Positions 10,181 through 23,300 of a stretch of DNA of 64,000 nucleotides are shown in pieces (position 1 is the first letter of the stretch; each line of letters opens with the position of its first letter). The stretch covers positions 22,589,899-22,653,898 of the forward strand of contig OZ022512.1 of the NCBI GenBank assembly GCA_963989385.1, given 5' to 3'. The stretch comes from Ctena decussata. Taxonomy: Eukaryota; Mollusca; Bivalvia; Lucinida; Lucinidae. The notes below the pieces were generated by a model, which was not told the DNA's origin, ran no database searches, and was given only the letters and a program-made list of their open reading frames with translations. The translations under genes and the position numbers were made by a program.

Positions 10181-10678
10181 CATCCTGAAAGTCAAACTTG
10201 TTCGAGATATTGTCATGCCCTACATTTGTGTGAATTTGATTTAAAATCAGTTGAAAAATGTAGGCGCTAGAGTGATGACAAAGTTTTTCTTAAAATAGCC
10301 ACAGTGACCGTGACCTTGGGTGCAGCACCCTGAAAGTCAAACTTGCTCGAGATATTGTCATGCCCTACATTTGTGCGAAGTTATTTTAAAATCCATGGAG
10401 AAATGTAGGTGCTAGAGTGATGACAAAGATTTTCTAAAAATAGCCACAGTGACCTTGACCTTGGGCACAGCACCCTGAAAGTCAAATTCGCTCGCGATAT
10501 TGTCATGCCCTACATTTGTGTGAATTTATTTTAAAATCCATTTAGAAATATAGGTGCTAGAGCTCTGACCAAGTTCTTCTAAAAATAGCCACAGTGACCT
10601 TGACCTTGGGCGCAGCATCCTGAAAGTCGAACTTGCTCGAGATATCGTCATGCCCTACATTTGTGTGAAGTTATTTTA

Positions 10679-12937
10679 CAAGTAGCCCAAAGGGCAACAA
10701 TTGCTCACCTGAGAGACATTGTAAACCTATAGGAATATTTAAGATGCTCAAGGGCAGCTAACTCCACAGTCAGTGGTCCAATCAGGCTGAACATTAAACT
10801 CATCCAAAACATTATGTATACCCTCATTTAATATATGCAAGTTTAAAAAGTATCCGATCAAGAGCACAATAGACAGAGCTGTCATGGGCAGCTAACTTCA
10901 TAGTGGTTGGCCTGATCTGGCCAAAATTTGAACTTGTTTAAGATATTATGCATTTCCTCATTACCAGCAAGTATGAAAAGGATCGGATCAGTAGAAACCA
11001 AGAAAAAGTGGCGACATTGATTTTTTGGATGCTCAGGGCAGGTACTCCATAGTCAGTGGTGGGATCTAGCCGAAATGCTAACTAATCCAAGCTTTTATGC
11101 ATATCCTCATTACCTGCAAGTATGAAGAGGATCTGATGAAAATGTGATGACGTTGTTTTCTCCATTATAAAACAATGGGATTTTTTTCATACGCTCAAGG
11201 GCAACTAACTCCGTAGTCTGTGCTTGAATCTGGCCAAATTTCGAACTCATCCAAGCTCTTATGTGTGTCATCATTACCTGCAAGTAAGATAATGATCTAA
11301 TCAAAAACCTTGATTGCAGCACCCTGAAAGTCAAACTTGCTCGAGATATTGTCATGCCCTACATTTGTGTGAATTTATTTTAAAATCCGTTGAGAAATGT
11401 AGGTGCTAGAGCGATGACCAAGTTTTTCTAAAAATAGCCACAGTGACCTTGACCTTGGGCACAGCATCCTGAAAGCCGAACTTGCTTGAGCTATTGTCAT
11501 AACCTACATTTGTGTCAAGTTATCTGAAAATCCATGGAGAAATGTAGGTGCTAGAGCGATGACAAAGTTTTTCTAAAAATAGCCACAGTGACCTTGACCT
11601 TGGGCACAGCACCCTGAAAGTCGAACTTGCTTGATATATTGTCATGCCCTACATTTGTATGAATTTATTTTAAAATCCATTGAGAAATGTAGGTGCTAGA
11701 GCGCTGACAAAGTTTTTCTAAAAATAGCCACAGTGACCTTGACCTTGAGCGCAGCACCCTGGAACTCAAACTTTTTTGAGATATTGTCATGCCCTACATT
11801 TGAGTGAAGTTCGTTTAAAATCCGTTGAGAAATGTAGGTGCTAGAGCGCTGACAAAGTTTTTTCTAAAAATAGCCACAGTGACCTTGACCTTGGGTGTAG
11901 CACCCTGAAAGTCATACTTGCTCGAGATATTGTCATGCCCTACATTTGTTTGAAGTTATTTAAAAATCTGCTGAGAAATGTAGGTGCTAGATTGCTGACA
12001 AAGTTTTTCTAAAAATAGCCACAGTGACCTTGACCTTGGGTGCAGCATCCTGAAAGTCGAACTTGTTCGAGAAATTGTCATGCTCTACATTTGTGTGAAG
12101 TTATTTTAAAATCTGCTGAAAAATGTAGGAGCTAGAGCGCTGACAACGTCTTTCTAAAAATAGCCACAGTGACCTTGACCTTGGGTGCAGCATCCTGAAA
12201 GTCGACCTTGCTCCAGATATTGTCATGCCCTACATTTGTATGAAGTTATCTTAAAATCCGTTGAGAAATGTAGGCAATAGAGCGATGACAAAGTTTTTCT
12301 AAAAATTTGTGATGACGTTGTTTTCTCCATTATAACACTATGGGATTTTTTTCAAACGCTCAAAGGCAGCTAACTCCGTAGTCCGTGCATGAATCTGGCC
12401 AAATTACGAACTCATCCAAGCTCTTATGTATGTCATCATTACCTGCAAGTATGATAAGGATCTAAGCAAAAACAGTTGAGAAAACGTGATGACGCCATTT
12501 TCCCCATTATAACCCTATGGGATTTTTTTCAAACACTCAAGGGCAGCTTACTCCGTAGTCTGTGCTCGAATCCGGCCAAATTTCGAACTCATCCAAGCTC
12601 TTGTGTATGTCATCATTACCTGCAAGTATGATAAGGATCTAATCAAAAAAAGTCGAGAAAACGTGATGACGCCATTTTCCCCATTATAACCCTATGGGGG
12701 CTATCTGTTGCCATGGAAACCAGAGTTCTGAGCTGATCGGCACCAAAACCTAATGCAGCCTTTCCCCCACCCAAATGATGCTTCAGATAAAATTTAATTG
12801 CAATCGGCCCACTGGTCTCTGAGATATTTATGTTTGAAAGTGTTGACGCACCCACGCACCTACGCACCAACGCACGGACGACGGCTCGACTCCCATCCTA
12901 TAAGCTCACCTCTGAGCCTTCGGCTCAGGTGAGCTAA
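10679..12937 (+). mobile_element. Helentron-like element, copy 2, full length and nested
   Basis: This copy is 2259 bp, within 3 bp of copy 1, with the same head, 145-bp core array, tail and terminal stem-loop. It sits inside a core unit of copy 3, between GAAGTTATTTTA and AAATCCGTTGAG. No target duplication can be seen: excising it as CAAGTAGCC...GAGCTAA restores the uninterrupted core sequence. Lack of duplication and a CTAA terminus (CTRR type) fit rolling-circle insertion. Confidence 0.75.
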
Positions 12938-13663
12938 AAATCCGTTGAGAAATGTAGGCAATGGAGCGATGACAAAGTTTTTCTAAAAATATGTGATGAC
13001 GTTGTTTTTTCCATTATAACACTATGGGATTTTTTCAAACGCTCAAGGGCAGCTAACTCCGTAGTCTGTGCTCGAATCTGGCCAAATTTCGAACTCGTCC
13101 AAGCTCTTATGTATGTCATCATTACCTGCAAGTATGATCAGGATCTAAGCAAAAACAGTTGAGAAAACGCGATGACGCCATTTTCCCCATTATAACCCTA
13201 TGGGATTTTTTTCAAACGCTCAAGGGCAGCTAACTCCGTAGTCTGTGTTCGAATCCGACCAAATTTCGAACTCATCCAAGCTCTTGTGTATGTCATCATT
13301 ACCTGCAAGTATGATAAGGATCTAATCAAAAACAGTTGAGAAAACGTGATGACGCCGTTTTCCCCATTATAACCCCATGGGGGCTATCTGTTGCCATGGA
13401 AACCAGAGTTCTGAGCTGATCGGTACCAAAACCTAATGCAGCCTTTCCCCCACCCAAATGATGCTTCAGATAAAATTTGATTGCGATCGGCCCACTGGTC
13501 TCTGAGATATTTATGTTTGAAAGTGTTGACGCACCCACCCACGCACCTACGCACCCACGGACGACGGCTCGACTCCCATCCTATAAGCTCACCTCTGAGC
13601 CTTCGGCTCAGGTGAGCTAAAAAACAAGAAAAAAAAACAACAATTGCTGACTTACTTGAAGTT

Positions 13664-13737
13664 CTTTTGAACAGTAAACAATTTATATTGGCCTCCGCTT
13701 CGCGTCGGTCAATATGAAGTTTATTGTTCAACACAAC
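13664..13737. repeat. short fold-back inverted repeat
   Basis: Arms TTTTGAACAGTAAACAATTT and AGTTTATTGTTCAACACAA flank the GCTTCGCG loop region. It lies just beyond the stop codon of the receptor gene and so is probably part of its 3'UTR. Confidence 0.55.
13720..13725 (-). promoter_or_regulatory. candidate polyadenylation signal of the receptor gene
   Basis: TTTATT on the plus strand is AATAAA on the minus strand, about 75 bases beyond the receptor's stop codon. It also lies in one arm of a fold-back repeat, so it could be coincidental. Confidence 0.35.
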
Positions 13738-13797
13738 ATTTCATGTCCACCTCAACAACAGTCAATTGTATGTTGTTGTTTGTCCGCTTGAATTAAT

Positions 13798-14385
13798 CTA
13801 CGACACTAAGAAAAACGTTTCATTGTCCATAGTTAAATTACCCGACTCGTCTGCTTTGTCCGGGTCGGTATTCTCATTTGAACAAGTGTTATTATTAGTA
13901 TACGATGTCTCTTTGATTGTCGTGCCATTCTGTAACGCTTCAATATCAACCGTTGATAGATTACGGTTGATATTGTCTTTAGAACTGTACTGTATAGTCA
14001 AGATATTTATCTTAAGTTCAACGTCTTCACTAGGCTTATTTCCATTACACTTTGTGTTATTTCTCGTTTCCGAATCAATCTTTGATTGTAAAACGTCATT
14101 TCCGATGAAATCATTATTTCCGATAGTCTGAGGTTTCCCGTTTTGCACGGTGTCAAATTGTTTGTTGCCTAAACTAAAAGGCGATGACTCCTCCAGATCT
14201 GTCGCAGACGTGTTTTTCTTCACTCCCGTGCGGTATTTCCGTAACAATGCACCGATATTGTTCGTTTCAGAGGCACGTCCGTCACTGGATGACCTGTAAG
14301 TTCTATATTGGCTCTGAATCACTGAACTTGCGCTGCTGCGTCTCAGGCGGTGGCGGCTCCAAGCCTTCTGAATCTCACTTCTCAC
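13798..14385 (-). CDS. receptor exon 12: helix 8 and C-terminal tail, stop codon
   Basis: The acceptor TTTTCAG precedes [18 protein letters not shown], which continues the class B helix-8 pattern (EVQAEI-K-W in vertebrate homologues). The remaining 195-residue tail is rich in Ser, Thr and Asn and has a basic start, as expected for a cytosolic tail phosphorylated by receptor kinases. It ends FFLVS with TAG at 13800-13798. The open frame upstream of 14385 (to 14529) is intron. Confidence 0.92.
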   Translation of the reverse strand: MRSEIQKAWSRHRLRRSSASSVIQSQYRTYRSSSDGRASETNNIGALLRKYRTGVKKNTSATDLEESSPFSLGNKQFDTVQNGKPQTIGNNDFIGNDVLQSKIDSETRNNTKCNGNKPSEDVELKINILTIQYSSKDNINRNLSTVDIEALQNGTTIKETSYTNNNTCSNENTDPDKADESGNLTMDNETFFLVS

Positions 14386-17300
14386 CTGAAAAGCAGAGGA
14401 AATAAGAGACAACGCTGAATTATTTCCCTTTACTAACGCAGGAAAAAGGCAGAAAATGACTTCGCAAAGGAATTTCTTCTTTTCGCTACTCAACAGGAAC
14501 ACAATGTTGAATCCACATTGAATTAACATTGATTCAACGTCATGACGTTGACTGAACGTTAATTCAATTAAGAATTGAAATTTGATTTTTCAGCGTTCAT
14601 CGTGTGATGAAGCCAGTGGGCGGAGCTAAAATTCCATGAAGCGCGAAGCGCTTCTTGTAGAATTTTAGCGACGACCACTGGCTTCTTCACACAATGAACG
14701 CTGAAAAATCAAATTTTTATTCTTATATTTACACATCATTTGTGAACCTCTTTGTGCCGTTTTCGTTGTAATTTAGCGTAGAATAGGCAAAATATGGATC
14801 GAGGAAAAGTTAGTAACGATGTGTTCGGCCATAACGTTAAACAGCCGTCGCCCTGACGTGGCGTCAATCGAACGTTACAAGAACCAATCAAGACGTTTGT
14901 TTACATAAGACGTCGCTTGACGACATCGTCACATGATCAACTGGCCTTCATCGGTGTATGAAGCCAGTTGCTCTAAAGGGTTCACCTATGGGAAGGCAGT
15001 GGCAAGTGTAAATATTGTTGATTCAACATTGTGTGCCCAGTGGGTAGCTGTTTTCTTCCTTACAGAGCTTGGCGAAGGTGTATGGGTACACTGTCAGGAG
15101 AAGCACATCTACCATTTCATTTTTTGCCTCAATTTTCGGTGGGTGCAATTTAAGATGAGAATTTGCTCCATATATGTCAAAGGCTTCTTTATCTCCAGCG
15201 AAGTAACCAGGAAATCTCAAAATTTGCTTTCTTTGTGAAAATGGAGGTAATGAAGGTATAACTACATATCTTAACCAACCTATTCAAATTCAGGTCAAAT
15301 CAGCGTTGCTATTATGATTCCTTTTCGAGCCAAAATACGCAACATAATACGCATTTTTTCTGAATGTGGGTTTATTATTTATTATTCGACTAACTGATCA
15401 AAATCAAAGGCGTGAAAAATGGTGCCGTTTTGAATTGCTTCTTTTCTAATGCAACAGGCATTCTGTCGTAGAGCTGAGTAACCTAAGACAAATCAAATCA
15501 TATTGTCTTTGAAGGAAAGAGACCTGTGGCCGTTGTTAAATGGCCTCTTTCGTGGTATTAAATTTTGGAGGTGGTTTTCTCAGATGAGACCCTGCCAGTG
15601 AGACATCTGTTTTGAATAACAAATAATGAGTATATAGATACGAACAGTTATGCTCCTTAGATTTATAAGGCAGGAATGCAGTCGCGCTTTGAAGCCTAAT
15701 CTATGTAATTAAACATTTTTGATCGGTGTCATAATCCGAAGCCTTTCTCGAGTCTATTCAATGTCAGATGCCTGCTGGGAATAGACATCGCGAATGTATC
15801 ACATACTAGCTGACGTAATTTCCCTGAGGGCACAGTATATCGATTTCACGTCATATCAACGTCGCCGAGACGTTATGACTTCTCATCGTAAGAACTAGAG
15901 ATGCGGAAGGGCTGCGTTCATGGGGAGTACATCTAAGATCTGGACAATGGATACAAAACGCATACTGCGTAATCCATTCCCGGATTGTAGAGAAAAGCAG
16001 CCAGATTAACATGACAAAATATATTATATATTATACAAACCTCAGCATTAACAAAACACAGGAGGATGGCAATTATAACACCCTGCAATGTAAAGAGAAA
16101 TATCTTATCATTTAACTATAAATCGGGATATATTTGCTTGAGTTTCAATGTTGTCAACTTGACCTTCGAGGGAACTAACCTAATTTCACTGATAAATGAG
16201 CCGCGACGTGACAAAACCCACAATGTGGTCGTGCGTCCAGCGCAGACCCAGATCAGCCTGGGCAACCGCCCAGTCTGATCAGAGTCTTCGCTTTCCGCAT
16301 GAAGGTAGCTTAGTCCCTCAGCTACCCTTTAAGCGCTTAGCAAAGAGTCTGATCAGACTGGCTGAATGCGCAGGCTGATCTGAGTCTGCGGTGGGCGGAG
16401 GACCACTTTGTTGGTTTTCTCGTGTCGCGGCTCAAATGTACAAACCTCACGAGTTACGCTGTTTATTGGCTCATTAAAAGAAATGTTTGTAACAATAAAA
16501 TCAATAAAACTTACGTAATTCGCAAAAGAAAAAACTAAGGAAACTATCTTCATTTAAGAATTGAAATTTGATTTTTCAGCGTTCATCGTGTGATGAAGCC
16601 AGAGGACGGAGCTAAAATTCCATGAAGCGCGAAGCGCTTCTTGTAGAATTTTAGCAACGACCACTGGCTTCTTCACACAATGAACGCTGAAAAATCAAAT
16701 TTTTATTCTTATATTTACACTTTATATTTAGACCCTTCCTGTGCTATTTTCCTGGTAATTTAATGTAGAATATGCAAAATATGCGTCGAAGAAAAGATTG
16801 AAACGACGTAATCGGCCGTTACGTTAAACAGTTGTCGCCATAACGTGGCGTCAATCGAACTTTACGTAGACCAGTCAAGACGTTTGTTTACCGTAGACGT
16901 CGCTTGACGCCAACGTCACATGATCAACTGTCGTTCATCGGTGTATGAAGCTAGTTGCTCTATACGGTTTACCTATGGGAAGTCTGTGGCAAGTGTAAAT
17001 ATTGAACGATTAAAGTCTTTCAGAAACTTTATCGGCAAGTAGCATTTGTTTGTAAATCTATATCACTTTAAGTTTTCGCTGTTCAAAACATTTAGGATTT
17101 ACTATTTACATTACACAGTCATAGTCCAAGATCCATACCTGATAAGAATTAAAGAACATCTCTATAAACAGCATGATAAAAGATGTGGTGTCATCCAACC
17201 TGTCCATTGGAAACGTAAACACAACATAATAGACGCCAAAGATTGGAATAAGCACGAGCGTACTTCTCGCTAATCGCCTGAAATAAATGTAAACATACTT

Positions 17301-20300
17301 CAAAAACATGCAAAACAGACATTCCAAATCTAAACACTGCTTTTTGCACAGAGTGGTTTCAAAGCTCGCCATGGCTTCATCTTTGATAACCAGTTTTCTT
17401 TTAAAATTCATTAATTCTGCTACCAGTGACGAGCTCCTCCTTGAATTAGAGAGGATATGGACAAACTCGGTACTAAGAGATGTGAGTTATGGATTTTTTC
17501 CTATAGCCTCCTGGTGAACATGGGTATGAGGTTTGCACGGAATAAAAGCCCCGGATTTGGGGCTTCAGCCCCGCCATCCTGACCTCTGTATTATGTATAA
17601 AATGTAGGTTTCCAGATCATAAGGAGTACCTGAATACGGCTTGAGATAAATCCATGTGAAAGATTAAAATATATGTTGTGCCAATTCATTAGAATCGCCA
17701 CGGCGAGGCGATTCTAATGAGATATCACAACAAGTATTTAATGACAAACAAAACATTATCAAAATTCTCATCAAACTGATCCCTAATTATGTCATACTTT
17801 TTCAAGCCCCACTCCCCCCCCCCCCCCACACACACATCGGTACCTTCCAGCCCCACCAGTTATCATGAGCCCCACCAGTATGCGGTGGCGTGGATCCGGG
17901 CCTGGAATAAAGTCAGGTTTGGGCTGTATCTCCACTATCGTCTTAGGTCTCAGGATTCTTACCAAACTTACTTAAACTCAGCTACCGTTCCAACTATACA
18001 TGGTCTTATATACTGAACAAACTTGACGCTTTTCGATTTCTTAATACCGTCCAACCTAGCAAATATGTAATGTATATATGGATTTCGTCGTGTTGGGCAG
18101 ACGCCTGATTACCCCAGTCATGAAAAGTTATTGGTAAATTTTAGTTCTGTACGAAGTTATCTAACTTTTTCCTATTTTGATAATTCAGATCAGGACTTTA
18201 ATTTGCGCATGCGCAGAAGAAAGTTTTCTTGTACGGAATAAACAGTAGTTCCAGTGCGCACGGAACACACTTTAAGCGCTTATGTTAATTGTAATCACAA
18301 CTTGAAAATAACGTTTAAAAATTCAAAACTTTCTCATTATCTCCCTTTGAATTAAACATAATATTATAGTGATTTTTGAGATGCCATATTTTCTATACCA
18401 GTGTTGTCTTTTTTTTTTTCTTTTTTTTTCGAGATTTGTTTGATTGTCTTGCAAACTCAATGTCTTTGTTACTAAATATATTTGAAAGCCATTTCTTAAA
18501 CTGCCATAAAGACTTTAAAGTGTAATGGGAATTCCATTGAAACTGAATTTCCGACTCCATAATGGCATGGACTGAGGTTTTTCGTCTGGTCCTCACGGCC
18601 TACTAGTCTATCGTGCATTGGTATACATTTAGCTTATAAGTCCAAACAGATTAGATTTAATAATGGAAAGGCATTGCCAGAAGAAGTTTTATAAATTAAG
18701 CAGACCTTAACAATTTTAAATTCGGTAATTGTTAGGTTTTGAGAATAGAAAACAGAAAAGTACCCTTGTGACGTTTACAATAGCCTCAATATTGCTGTAT
18801 CTAAAGAATCTTAAATTTTATGTGACTATGATATTACCAAAATGATTAATTTTTCTTAAATTAAAAGAATTTTTATGTCTCACTTTATCCCGACTACCAT
18901 AGGATAAAAAATAGCGACTGTCAAGTTTTTATTTTTACTAAGTATATATCAAAAATACCATTTCAGTGGTCAGAAAGTTTTCCGATGGACAACCGGATAT
19001 GTTATCATGCACAACCTGTTCGTATCTGTCTAAGCACCTCATTGGCTAGCTGCTGACGTCTGACTGACTGAATGACGTATCCGAATCAAGCGACGTAATG
19101 AAACGAAACAGGCTTTCTTTTTTACTAAAATTAGGGGAAAACTGTATTCAAAATTGGCATTTGGGGAGGTAAATCGTCGGTTTTATGATCGGAGATTTCA
19201 GTTTACGGCGACGCGCCAGCGGAGACGTAAAACGCAATTTGCGACCATAAAACCGACGATTTACCTCCCCAAATGACAATTTTCAATACTAATGCACTTT
19301 TCACATTTTCACCTTTAAAAGTATGCTACTTTGCACGCATAGCAAACGCTTTCAGCGACGTAAAACCAGACGTCAACCAATGAGAAGCGACGTTACGTAA
19401 TGACGTCGGGTTTGCGACAGTAAATCGCAGGATTTACTATCGCAAACTTTCGACGTTATCAAATCAGACGTCGCGTTACATACGTAAGTGCATTAGAATG
19501 GTGCATGATAGATAGAAATCAATGTTAGTCTCTATCATACTTATCAGCCTCCATTCCCGGACATGCTACGCCTCGACGTGGTGATGGGGCAACCCAGTCA
19601 CGTGGCGGCGAAGACGGAATGACAGTGTGGGCCTAGCAAGGGCCGTCACAGGAAGAAGAGTCTATGGTTAAATGATTTTAACCGAAGACAAGGACGGATG
19701 CATGGCGCCTCGTACTGCGGTCATGGATACGGTCCGCTGAGGTGCGTCGTTTCAGTAAAGAAGTTCAAAAGAACGAATCCACAACTCGCACCTGCTGACA
19801 CAAGGTCTATTAACCTCAATCACATTGGTCCAATCTTGCTAGTATAGCGATGTCACAGTCCCTGGGTACGAAACCATAACAGCCACATTACCTGGGAGTG
19901 CGTTTTGTTTTGTTTTTCGTGCGTATGTTCAGTTTTCCGATTTGCTCAGGCCAACATGTACGTTGGTAAGCTAGACTGTAATCGCCGATGCCATCCTATC
20001 TCTACTTTTTTAGCTCATGGCAGATTACCTACTCTATTGGATTGAACTTGGAAATTGATCGGACATGTGCCACCAGCGGAACTCGAACTCACGACCCCTG
20101 CGTGAAAGGCGACCACTCAATTTACCAGTAGGTTCGGCACTCCTACATTGTTACTTAATAATAATAATAATAAAAACAGTAGGCCCACTAGATTGAAACA
20201 ACTTTGATCCCACATTGATTCAACGTCATGACATTGAATCAAAGTTATTGCATAAAAAGCAGTGCCAAGAGGTATTAACAGCCGTGCATCAACAGGCGAA

Positions 20301-23300
20301 AAGCCGTGTTTCAACAAGGGATTTTACGCGCTGTTGATGCACTATGACAGAACTTTCATTATGCTTGTGCCGGGCCACTAAAAACCCGCCATGCAACTTT
20401 GTCTTTCCCGTTTTGGTCAAATTACAAAAATCAGTGGTGCGCTTGTATGCATATATGACGTCATCATGTCTTTGTAATCTGACGTCATCTACGAGCGATG
20501 TTGTTTACATTTTTACGATGCCAAAAGGAGAGTAAATAAGTGTTAAAGAAAACATGCATCTCAAGCTTTCAGCAATCATGAACTGCAGGATGGTATATGA
20601 ATAGATCAGGCTTGTTCTGCATGGAAATTATTGTTCAAGGTATCTGCTTTTTATTGATTAATTTGCAATCTATTTTGCATCAACTGCAACGACCATCTTG
20701 GACATTTTTTTTTTAAAATTGAGGTTGAATAGGATGAGGGCAGCCATTTTGAGCAGCGGAATGCTCTCGGGCCCGGAAGACGAATATTAGTAAAAACTGA
20801 GATGCATCCGCGCGTTGGCTGTCAAACGGTGACAAAATATAGTGCCAAGTTTTTTCTCCAATTTCTCGAATAATTCGTTGAATTTATGCAACAACAGCTA
20901 TCAAACATTTGTTTCCATTTTTTTAACATTTGCCCGGTCCCTCGGAAGATGTTGAAAATCTTGGCCTTTGGCCTCGGTTTCCAACATCTCCCTCGGGACC
21001 TGGCAAACTTTTATGCATGAAAAACCGTGTTTGATCCCTATATTGAATCATTGTTAACTCAACATTGTGTGCCCCCTAGGAAACTACAAAAATGACAATT
21101 TTACCTGTATCTCTGTCGCTTTGATTCTGGACAATGTGACGACGTCAGTTTTGTAAACAAAACACGGACAATACTGATGAAGAACCCAAAATTTAGCTGA
21201 AAAACGAGATAGGGAAAAACACTTGGTATAACTTCATACGAAGAAGACAGCAAAAGAAATTATTATGAAAAAAAAAATGAAAAAAAAAAAAAACATGAAA
21301 AAAAAGATTATCTGATCGCAACCAAAACTAAGAAACATTCGCAAGCACTTTCGCCATATGAACCCGGCCTGATATTTTCAAACGCTATATTCAACGGGAA
21401 AAAGAAAAGAGAAGAATAGAGGGCAAATGCCTGTAATGGCAACATTCAAAAATAATATTATCATTTATTAGTCAAAACCCTTGGAATTGTTCTTGTATAA
21501 ACTGTTAGTTGAGGGATTACTTTAGCACCTGTCTGCAGAGTAGTTCTGATAGCACACTGTGTACAGTTTTGTCATATTTTGTGCTCAGATTGTTGTGTGT
21601 ATCCAAAATTAATAAATATATAAATAAATAAGTGGTTAAATAGAAAATTGTCAAAAATAAAAGTAAAACCTAATCGATGATGCAAAAATGCATATTAGCC
21701 GAAAAGCGGCATTTTTTCTATTTTTTTTTTTTAGCGTTTCTTATGCTGATTTATTAGTTCAGTATTTTGTTAGTTTCCTGTCAAAAATAAAAACTGTAAA
21801 TTCTTTATAGCTTTTTTTTTTGACCGAATTCTCTTGAAATTGAGACAATCTCCGTGAAATATCCTGTTGTTTCAAGCTTTTAATTTCTGGAGTAAATTAT
21901 TCGTAGATTGTCAGTTTTTCAAAACAATAACAGACGTATTCCTACTTGAAAGAAATTAACTAATAAAACTTTTGATCGCGACGCGGGAAAAGGCAGAATA
22001 AGATAAGAGCAAGCAGGAAAGTTTTGGGTCAGCCTGCACATCTGCTTAGTCTGATCAGAGTCTTCCATTTTCTGAAATGCAATCTTTACATCCAAAGACA
22101 TCTAAACCCGAAAATTAAAAACTCTGAAGCGCAGGCTAATTTGATGAGTTCTGATAAAGTTTTATTTGCGTTACGAATATTGCCATATCATCTCATCTGT
22201 GCCTATGTGTTCGCGAGATTTTGTTTCTTTTTCTTTCTTTTTTTCAAAATTATCTTCTTTTTTTTTGCTTGTTGAGGCGGCGGTCGAACGAAGAAAAAAT
22301 CATGTTCACATCATGGTATTCACGTGCTGTTTGAACATAGTTTCAGTCTTGTTCATTCACCCTTTGAGAATGAAAACGCTGCAATTACACATTAAAATCT
22401 TTTTACGCTCCAGGTATAAATGACATGACATCATAAGACGTTAGGTGTCCGGCCTTGAATGAAGATTTAACTACTAATATACATTTTGTCAGTTTCCAAC
22501 TCTTTTCACTTTTAGAAAACTTCCAGTTTCATAAGTAGCGAACTTGTAATCGTTTTTTATTTAAGAATAATTTTTCCTTACCCGTAAATTATCGCTGAAT
22601 ATTTACATTCTTGGTGTATTTACTGAAAAACGCTATAGTTAGCCATTTGAACACAATGTAGTTTACATTCCAATAATTAAAATTGAGACACGCGACGTCA
22701 ATGACGTCAAAATAAACAATGACTCTCTAAATCTGATTGGGCGTTAGCGACGTCATGACGTCATGCATGCTGATCTGCTGTTAGCAGAAAAATGGCATGT
22801 AAATGTTTTACTGCTTCAATTTAAGCACTTATATAAGATTGTTCATGAAAGATTTGATTGAAACGAATGTAAATATAAGCGATGAATTTAACTTTTCTGT
22901 TGTTTATCGAAGTGTAAACTACATTGGGTCACTAGCAAAGTTTATGTGAACCCCTTCGGGGTTCATTCACTTTGCACGTGACCCAATGTAGTTTACACTT
23001 CGATAAACCTCAGAAAAATGAAATTCATTCCTTAATATTTACATTCTTGGTGTATTTACTGAAAAGCCCTATAGTAAACCATTGGAACGTAATGTAGTTT
23101 ACATTCCAATAATTACATTGAGACACGCGACGTCAATGACGTAAAAAAACAATGGCTTTCTACCAGCTGATTGGACATCAGCAACGTCATGGCGTCATGC
23201 ATGTCGTTCTGCTGTTGGTAGAAAAAACCCGCGTGTACATGTTTTACTGCTTCAATTTTAGGGCTTATATAAGATTTTCATGAAAGATTTGATTGAAACG

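Larger units (their letters stand above)
9452..13618 (+). mobile_element. Helentron-like element, copy 3, 5'-truncated and interrupted
   Basis: Directly after copy 1 the sequence resumes inside a 145-bp core unit (AAGCCACAGTGACC) without a head. The array runs to 10678, is interrupted by copy 2, and resumes at 12938 (AAATCCGTTGAGAAATG). It ends with a normal tail and stem-loop at 13618. Joining 10678 to 12938 restores an uninterrupted core unit. A separate 400-bp MITE sits at 9781-10180. Short minus-strand ORFs in the region are repeat translations. Confidence 0.75.

Noticed and set aside
13798..14529. 243-residue minus-strand ORF as a free-standing gene starting MLIQCGFN
   Set aside because: Only residues from VRSEIQKAW on continue the receptor. 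A good acceptor lies at 14386-14388, and upstream codons overlap a MITE.
17308..17517. Extra receptor exon upstream of exon 10
   Set aside because: The minus frame ([19 protein letters not shown]) has an acceptor-like AG but no class B similarity, and phases are already satisfied by exons 9 and 10.
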